DNA of 38,130 nt, from contig NW_023365794.1 in the NCBI RefSeq assembly GCF_000003815.2, forward strand, positions 25,103 through 63,232, written 5' to 3'. Each line of letters opens with the position of its first letter. The first letter of the stretch is position 1. Below are positions 32,739-38,130 of the stretch, piece after piece. Below the pieces are notes generated by a model. It made no database searches and had not been told where the DNA came from. It was given only the letters and a program-made list of their open reading frames with translations. The position numbers and the translations under genes were made by a program. Origin of the DNA: Branchiostoma floridae. Its lineage: Eukaryota; Chordata; Leptocardii; Amphioxiformes; Branchiostomatidae.

Positions 32739-32898
32739 GGTGCTATTAACTCCTGGTTACAGTAAGTCTTAAATTCCGTCAACAACTCGAAATTTGAAGC
32801 TTTACCAGGAGAGATTCTGGGTAAAAACTATCAAACGACGACCGAAACCATTTTTTTTTTCAACTGGACGGCGCCATTTTTAGTTACCACAAGACACG
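32739..32898. promoter_or_regulatory. putative bidirectional promoter with YY1-like site
   Basis: Only 160 bp separate the NUP214 ATG (minus) from the ATG of the plus-strand candidate gene. GGCGCCATTTT at 32870-32880 reads AAAATGGCGCC on the other strand, close to the YY1 core common at housekeeping start sites. A T10 tract precedes it and no TATA box is obvious. NUP214 is a housekeeping gene, which fits a divergent TATA-less promoter. Confidence 0.5.
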
Positions 32899-34014
32899 AT
32901 GGGTGACTTTACGCCCCCCTCCCCCTTCCAGTGTGTTTCCCTTCTTGCAAGATTTGATGCATTACACGAATACAAGGAGAGCGTGTTATTGCCATAATTT
33001 CATAGATGAATGTGAACATTTTCTTTTGAGGGAAATTGTTCCTCAATCTTGGAGTGAGTTTGATTTCTATCCATACCAAAGACATCGTGAATCAAGGTAA
33101 GAACAACTGGACTAAACCATAGTGGTGGTGCAAGGGGGTAATTTCTCAAAGGCATTCAACGTTTTCAATAGATGATATCTTCCTCTTTTTTCTTTCATTA
33201 ACAGGATCAATTAGTTTCAATTTGTATATACCATTTCAGTGCCTTGTAAGACCATGGTGTTGATCTTCATAGATAGGAAAGAACATTATCCACCCTACTT
33301 TGCTAGTGGAATAGCTCTCCACCGTTCCCATGTTTTGTGATTACTTCCGGGACAGAGATCAAAACAACAGAATGTCCGAACTGAACCAGATCTACTTGTT
33401 GCGTGCAAGAGAACAATAGTAGGTATATATTATTCATATCCCCAGGCTATTCGACCCCGTCTATGCCTCGGCTATTGTCTGGGGTGTCTTGTGACACTCT
33501 GTATGTTATTCTCTTGGCGGTTTATTAAATCATTTCAGCATCATACCCTTGCAAAAATTCCAGCATGTATTTTCGTGCAGTGCTCTGTTAGCCAAGCGTT
33601 TGCCTTGTTTTCCAAGAATATGCAATTTTCTTCTGACTCTTCAGATTTACCATTTGACCTTTTAAAAGGGTAAGCTTGCTTAAGGTCCGGTGCACGCGTG
33701 CAGGAAACGTCCACGTCACAAGTTGGATCAACTAAGGCTGGATCACAAACCTGGATCTCTTCTCTGATCCCTCAGGATCAACCGCCAAGTGTTCCTTAGC
33801 ATCCTCTGGATTCTTCTTAAAGATAGGACTGTAGATCCTTGAAGACATCATGTTACAAACAGCGACAGCTGCCAGTCATTACCACATGCGATCCGGTGGA
33901 TCACGCGGGATCTACGCGCCTCCGCCGAGCCGACAGGATCGTTCAGAAGAACGGGTTAGTAACTTAGTCGCTAACGTATCAATGCTGACTAACTCCCTGG
34001 GTGTACCTTTGCAG
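32899..34014 (+). CDS. unrecognised three-exon gene, needing two single-base skips
   Basis: I do not recognise this protein. Exon A (32899-33096) opens MGDFTPPSPFQCVSLLARF and reads to LLP then TAA at 32995-32997. Skipping one T gives NFIDECEHFLLREIVPQSW, then FDFYPYQRH, and a strong donor AAG|GTAAGA. Exon B (33592-33669) gives QAFALFSKNMQF, then DLPFDLLKG, with donor AGG|GTAAGC. Exon C (33776-34014, acceptor CCCTCAG) gives INRQVFLSILWILLKDRTVD then P-TGA. Skipping one T there gives EDIMLQTATAASHYHMRSGG, then VSMLTNSLGVPLQ, and donor CAG|GTTAAG. Phases 2/2/0 agree and total 171 codons. The second switch must fall between the stops at 33832 and 33842. The gene may be real with assembly errors, a pseudogene, or use +1 frameshifting. 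An alternative acceptor at 33204 would end the frame at once. Confidence 0.4.
33723..33955. other. GATC-rich stretch
   Basis: GATC occurs ten times in about 235 bp, mostly as GGATCA or GGATCT, where about one is expected by chance. It overlaps exon C of the candidate gene and its acceptor. It may be a decayed tandem repeat or coincidence. Confidence 0.5.
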
Positions 34015-34100
34015 GTTAAGTCGGGAGGTGTACGTGGTGGTGTGAGATTTTCCCTCATCCTTCCTCCATCCTCCTCCCTCCCTTTCCACTACTGCATGGT

Positions 34101-34102
34101 AG
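34101..34102 (+). other. likely splice acceptor of the VAMP4 first coding exon
   Basis: A pyrimidine-rich tract (about 34050-34093, CCTCATCC..CCTCCCTCCCTTTCC) leads to GGTAG|GAAAG. From here 21 nt (seven codons, no stop) run in frame to the VAMP4 ATG. The donor at 34015 (CAG|GTTAAG) would give an 88-bp intron. Confidence 0.55.
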
Positions 34103-34123
34103 GAAAGTAATAGACATTCCAAG

Positions 34124-36610
34124 ATGCCTCCAAAGTTCAAGAGATTCCTGGACAGTGGGGACATATACGGTGCAGGTATAGCAGAGAGAGTAAGTATATT
34201 AAAGGGTTCTAATTCTTGTCCTAACACATCTGCAAATGTTGATGTCACAATTGTTATGGATCACACTAATATAATCTTTGTGAGATGTATGTCTACCTAT
34301 CACAGAACTCACTTGCAATGACTAAGGTATGTCAATAACACATGTACTGTAGTATGTCTATTAGGTAATTTTCAGTTTTTGTCACTTTTGTCCTCTCTCC
34401 CCCACTGTCACTCTTACAGTTTCTGTTCCAGTACTGTTGGTTGTAATTCAATGCCAATTGCAAGTATTGTACGTATATCAAAACAGATACATGCATAATT
34501 ATACATGTACTGTAGGGCATTGACTCACCAATACCAACAGTATTGTTTATGTTGATCATAGGCAAGCTTACTTGATGGCAGTGATGATGACGAAGAAGAC
34601 TTTTTCATGTGAGTACCAAAATCATAGAATATTTCATCCTGTTAGTATTCAAGCTAACAACTTTCAGCCAATGTATACATAGTATCTTAAAGTTAAACTT
34701 AACCTTTAGGAGCTTTAACAGATTTGCATTAGATATTGGCTTCAGGTATGTATTAGATAAAATTTAGCTATCCATGTATTAACTACAATGTACAAACACT
34801 GACTACACCGACATGGTAGCTATTCCATAACCGTCACCTGTGTCACAGACTGAAGGATTTGTTTACACTTCAATATGGTTGAGGTCAAACCGTAAACAGT
34901 ACCTTTTATTTCTCTTTAGATCAGTGTAAACAACAACAAGGCAAAGGACATGCAAAAATATTCTTTAAGGTTATTCATAGAGTCTTTGCATAATCTACTG
35001 GCCTGCTTACAAAACAAAAGACAAAGGATAGGTAAGAGCTCTCCTGTGAGCTTTTCACATGAATTCAGATCATGGACTGGAAGTAATGAAGAGCGTAACT
35101 AAGTGTTGTCTTGTCTGATGTTATTGTTCCAGAGCTGGAGGTGGGAAGCGCTACAGCAAGGACACCAAAATCAAGAGGTTTGTAAGATATGATGGAAGCT
35201 TTCACTTTTACATTTATGCATGATTTGTGATACAGTATACATGTACGTTGTACCCATACTTATACAAAGCATGGAGTACAATGTATGCTCATCTGAGGAG
35301 TTTACGCTCACATAAATGGTGTCAGAAAAAGAATTTATGTTCAAATTTGATGACCTGACAATGTGTAATGTTCCCATGCATTTGTACAGTTTATGATATA
35401 AAGAAATGCAAGGAATATACTTCAGCTGTATTATATTTATGTGGCTTTTTTTGTTCTTCAGAGTTCAAGGTCAGGTGGATGAGGTCATAGAGGTCATGCA
35501 GGACAACGTTGCCAAGGTGATAGACAGGGGAGAGAACCTGGAGCTGCTACAGGACAAGTCAGGTCTGTCACCATGGCAACCTTGTCTGTCACTATGGCAA
35601 CCATGTATGGTACTATGGCAACCATGTCTGGCACTATAGCAACCATGTATGGCACTATGGCAACCATGTCTGGCACTAAGGCAACAATGTCACTGTGGTA
35701 ATCTTTCAGCACAAAGACTTCCAGTCATTCCATATGGATGTTGTCCTCTAATCAAAGAATAATTGTTGCTGTTTGTGTTGTATTTGTATGGTCCCTGTTT
35801 TGCATTATTTGCTAAAAAATACCTGCCAGAAGTACAATTCCAATATATACTACCTATATATGACTCAGCTCAAATTTGACTGTTTTTTGAATTTGCATAA
35901 ACAAAAACAACTAGCATGCAACAGTTGAAGCTTTTCCAGGAGAGTTGGTTATGTTTTTTTGTTTTTTTTTGGCTATGTGAGTTACTTTGAATCAAAATGC
36001 ATTTTTTATGTGTAACAGTACATACAACCATGCAACCATGTGTGGCCTAACTGCATGTATACTTTTACTTACCACAGAAGAGCTTTCTGACCACAGTATC
36101 AAGTTTCTAAACACCTCCAAAAGACTTAAGTCTACAATGCGATGGCACAACTGCAAGGTAGGGAGATGTTACATTGCCATCAAAATATGTTTTTGCCTGT
36201 TTTTTCATGGAATTTCAAACCTTTTGTCAGACATGAAAATCTGTCATTTGAATTCATCATGCAGATGTTGAAACAAAATACAAGTTTGCATGACTTTCAA
36301 AATTAACACCATCTTGTCACCCACAGATGTATGCCTTATTGTTCACTGTACTCCTGGTCATCATCCTCGTCATTGTGTGTAAGTTTGCTCTTCATATACT
36401 ACTTTTCCAGGACTTTTCAGACCATTTTGATGCTTTAGATAAAAGTACTTAAACTTTCCAGCCATGAACGCATTGTATAACTGCTTGAAATATAATTTTT
36501 CATGAGAATTTTATAAAATTGAATACTTGTATAAAGGAGTAATCCAATAATTGCATTTTTCTTTCCCCTAAACAGTGCCCATCATCATACAGAAGTACAG
36601 GAAGCCGTAG
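34124..36610 (+). CDS. VAMP4: Vesicle-associated membrane protein 4 (R-SNARE), 7 coding exons
   Basis: Exons: 34124-34189, 34562-34608, 35133-35177, 35462-35562, 36078-36157, 36327-36378, 36576-36610 (stop TAG 36608-36610). They total 426 nt, 141 aa, the length of human VAMP4, and every phase agrees. VAMP4 is a tail-anchored R-SNARE of the trans-Golgi network and endosomes that pairs with syntaxin-6/16 and Vti1a. It begins MPPKFKRFL, nearly identical to the human start. Residues 23-37 carry ASLL plus an acidic cluster DGSDDDEEDFF, the AP-1 sorting signal of VAMP4, with the di-leucine at 25-26 as in human. The SNARE motif spans about 54-113 with zero-layer Arg75 (VIDRGENLE). C112 lies next to the membrane and the transmembrane helix is about 114-135. 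A pyrimidine-rich acceptor at 34102 precedes the start and joins the upstream candidate gene in frame. Confidence 0.97.
35563..35690. repeat. 21-bp minisatellite starting at a VAMP4 donor
   Basis: About six copies of a unit like TGTCTGGCACTATGGCAACCA (21 bp) begin directly at the donor of VAMP4 exon 4 (TCAG|GTCTGTC). Units alternate between CTGGCAC/CTGTCAC and ATGGCAC/ATGGTAC variants. Confidence 0.92.
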
Positions 36611-36652
36611 TGATCCTTGGTCTGGAACATTGTCCCACATGAACTCAAGTGC

Positions 36653-36658
36653 ATTAAA
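36653..36658 (+). terminator. possible ATTAAA polyadenylation signal of VAMP4
   Basis: ATTAAA lies about 45 nt downstream of the VAMP4 stop. No AATAAA was seen in the next few hundred bases, so the true 3' end may lie further on. Confidence 0.3.
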
Positions 36659-36803
36659 AACCTGTAAATAACAATTAGAAAAAGGAACAGTCAGCCAACA
36701 TTTTTACAGGCATTTTTTTGTCTTTTGTTATCTTATACAAAAGCAAGCATGGGTTGCATACATGTAAGCATGTTTTTAAGTGTTACTATTTAATAGTCGG
36801 GAC

Positions 36804-37070
36804 TAGAGGTGGGTACTGGGACAGAAAATTCAGGTACAGGTACAGTCCAGGTTCAGGTCCAGATGATTAGGTCCAGGTCCAGACCTGAAACTAGACCTAA
36901 TTATTGTGAATGGGTGATACTCAAAACAATGGTCCATTTCACTACAAAGGAATCTGTTCATTTTCTAATCAGTACAACATCCAGTTCACTAAATTTTTAG
37001 GTCCTGTTTTTCTGGACTGGTTCAACAACAACAACAAAAAACGTTTTTTTTGTACCAGTACCCACTCCTA
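36804..37070. mobile_element. hAT-like MITE, 267 bp
   Basis: The ends TAGAGGTGGGTACTGG (36804) and CCAGTACCCACTCCTA (37070) are inverted, with one internal mismatch. Flanks GTCGGGAC (36796-36803) and ATTGGGAC (37071-37078) form an 8-bp target duplication with two mismatches, typical of hAT. The interior has repeated CAGGTAC/CAGGTCC words. No coding capacity was seen. Confidence 0.8.
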
Positions 37071-37078
37071 ATTGGGAC

Positions 37079-37452
37079 CATGGACATTGAAGAGTGTAAA
37101 GTTTTCAATTTTCTTTAATTTGGTTGTAGAAAGCTGTATTTTGTAAAATAAGCCAGACAATAGGCTACGTTTTTATCATGACATGTGATAGAATCAGGCA
37201 ATGATCATGTAAAGTATAAAATTCTACATGGACTGTTTTGCTGCTCCAAAATCAAATATTAGCTAAATTGCTGCATGGGAACAATATTCAGAGGATTGCT
37301 GTCTTTTTATACACGTATACTGGGTTAGTGAAGAAGATAATCTGGAAAGGGGAACATTGGGAAAACATCTAGCCAAATAGTAATGATTAAAGTATATATA
37401 GAATGACACCTAGGTGCTTAGTCATATTAAGATTATCTGCTTTATATGCATG
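37079..37452. other. intergenic, nothing recognised
   Basis: AT-rich sequence downstream of VAMP4 without a supported gene. Confidence 0.5.
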
Positions 37453-37455
37453 TAA

Positions 37456-37821
37456 GGCCACACCAATTTAATTTCTTGGTTCACGGATTTTTTCATAAAA
37501 AATATGGAGCGAGAGGGCGAAATAAAAATAAAAATAAAATTGTAAAATCGTTGGGGTAAAGGTAACGGCTAATCCAAAACATAAAGAATAAAAAGTTTTC
37601 AGCTTGAAAAAAGTACAAAAACACTATTTTTGTACAGTAACAGCACCTGTACCCACACTTTAAGGAGCTTATGATATAAAGGCCAATTTGCTACACCAGA
37701 AAGTTGGTGAATGGTTTCATTAAGGGTGAAAATTTGCTGAGTAGTAATTTTTTTTTTTTTTTTTTTTCCAAAAAATAGGAGCGAGCGAATCCATGAACCA
37801 AGAAATTAAATCGGTGTGGCC
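37456..37821. mobile_element. PIF/Harbinger-like MITE with TAA target duplication, 366 bp
   Basis: The ends GGCCACACCAATTTAATTTC then TTGGTTCACGGATT (left) and the reverse complement of AATCCATGAACCAAGAAATT then AAATCGGTGTGGCC (right) match over about 34 bp with two mismatches. TAA stands directly on both sides (37453-37455 and 37822-37824), the 3-bp duplication used by Harbinger elements. The interior includes a poly-T run (about 37748-37768) and a GAGCGAG word near both ends. Confidence 0.88.
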
Positions 37822-37824
37822 TAA

Positions 37825-38130
37825 GCCCCGGCAAAAACTCTATTTTTATGTGCTTCAAAACCTAAGTACAAAATCATGAAAATCGAGTGGCATCATGGAA
37901 TATTTTCTTCAAAATTTGGCCTCTTAGTGTCACAAACTTGTGTAGAGACTTCACCTTACTTCACAGTCAGATTTGAGTGAACTCTTTGCATTGCCACAAT
38001 ATTCTCTCTGCTGCTTCAAAAAGCTATCTATCATCTACAGTATATTCAGGACTTAATATTGTGTGTATGCTACCGGTGCCCATCTGACTTTGGCCGGCTA
38101 TACTCCTGGACCACCCATGATAGAATCTTA
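37825..38130. other. right-edge intergenic sequence, nothing recognised
   Basis: AT-rich sequence with no supported frame, repeat end or RNA gene. Confidence 0.5.

Noticed and set aside
33205-33240. Terminal exon after the strong acceptor at 33204
   Set aside because: It would end the frame at once (ESRIN-stop). The exon at 33592 continues in phase with a longer protein-like reading. The acceptor could still serve an alternative or non-coding transcript.
33850-34110. Stand-alone 86-aa gene starting at ATG 33850
   Set aside because: It is better explained as the end of exon C of the candidate gene: a good donor interrupts it at 34015 and its last 32 codons are pyrimidine-rich intron.

Overview
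The window is animal nuclear DNA: long multi-exon genes with GT-AG introns, no operons, and many small transposon remnants. I read two genes with confidence, NUP214 on the minus strand and VAMP4 on the plus strand. Gene structure, moderate GC and the abundance of small inverted-repeat elements fit an invertebrate deuterostome. Amphioxus (Branchiostoma) is my best guess, but that is inference and I could not search a database.

Layout. Positions 1-1152 hold a 157-bp tandem satellite that continues off the left edge. At 1207-3036 lies a 5'-truncated, frameshifted CR1/L2-like LINE. 3037-7434 is gene-poor and holds a foldback element and other repeat debris. 7435-32738 is NUP214 (minus strand). 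I traced 42 coding exons whose splice phases all agree; they sum to 6705 nt, or 2234 codons plus stop. The protein has an N-terminal beta-propeller (exons 1-12), a Ser/Pro/Ala linker (13-16), a coiled coil (17-20), a basic conserved segment (21-23) and a long FG-repeat tail (24-42). Its introns carry a 1.6-kb pogo-like DNA transposon with a remnant helix-turn-helix, a 345-bp palindrome, several MITEs and LINE pieces.

From 32739 the plus strand takes over. A 160-bp interval with a YY1-like site separates the NUP214 start from a candidate gene I cannot name (32899-34014). Its three exons fit in phase only if two single bases are skipped, at CCA-TAA and CCT-TGA. VAMP4 follows at 34124-36610: seven coding exons and 141 aa, the same length as human VAMP4. 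The right end (36611-38130) holds the VAMP4 3' flank, a hAT-like MITE and a Harbinger-like MITE with a TAA target duplication.

NUP214 is a cytoplasmic-face nucleoporin acting in mRNA and CRM1-dependent protein export. VAMP4 is an R-SNARE of the trans-Golgi/endosome route. They do not share a pathway. Their adjacency is of evolutionary interest because the human genes lie on 9q34 and 1q24, regions regarded as duplicates of one ancestral segment.
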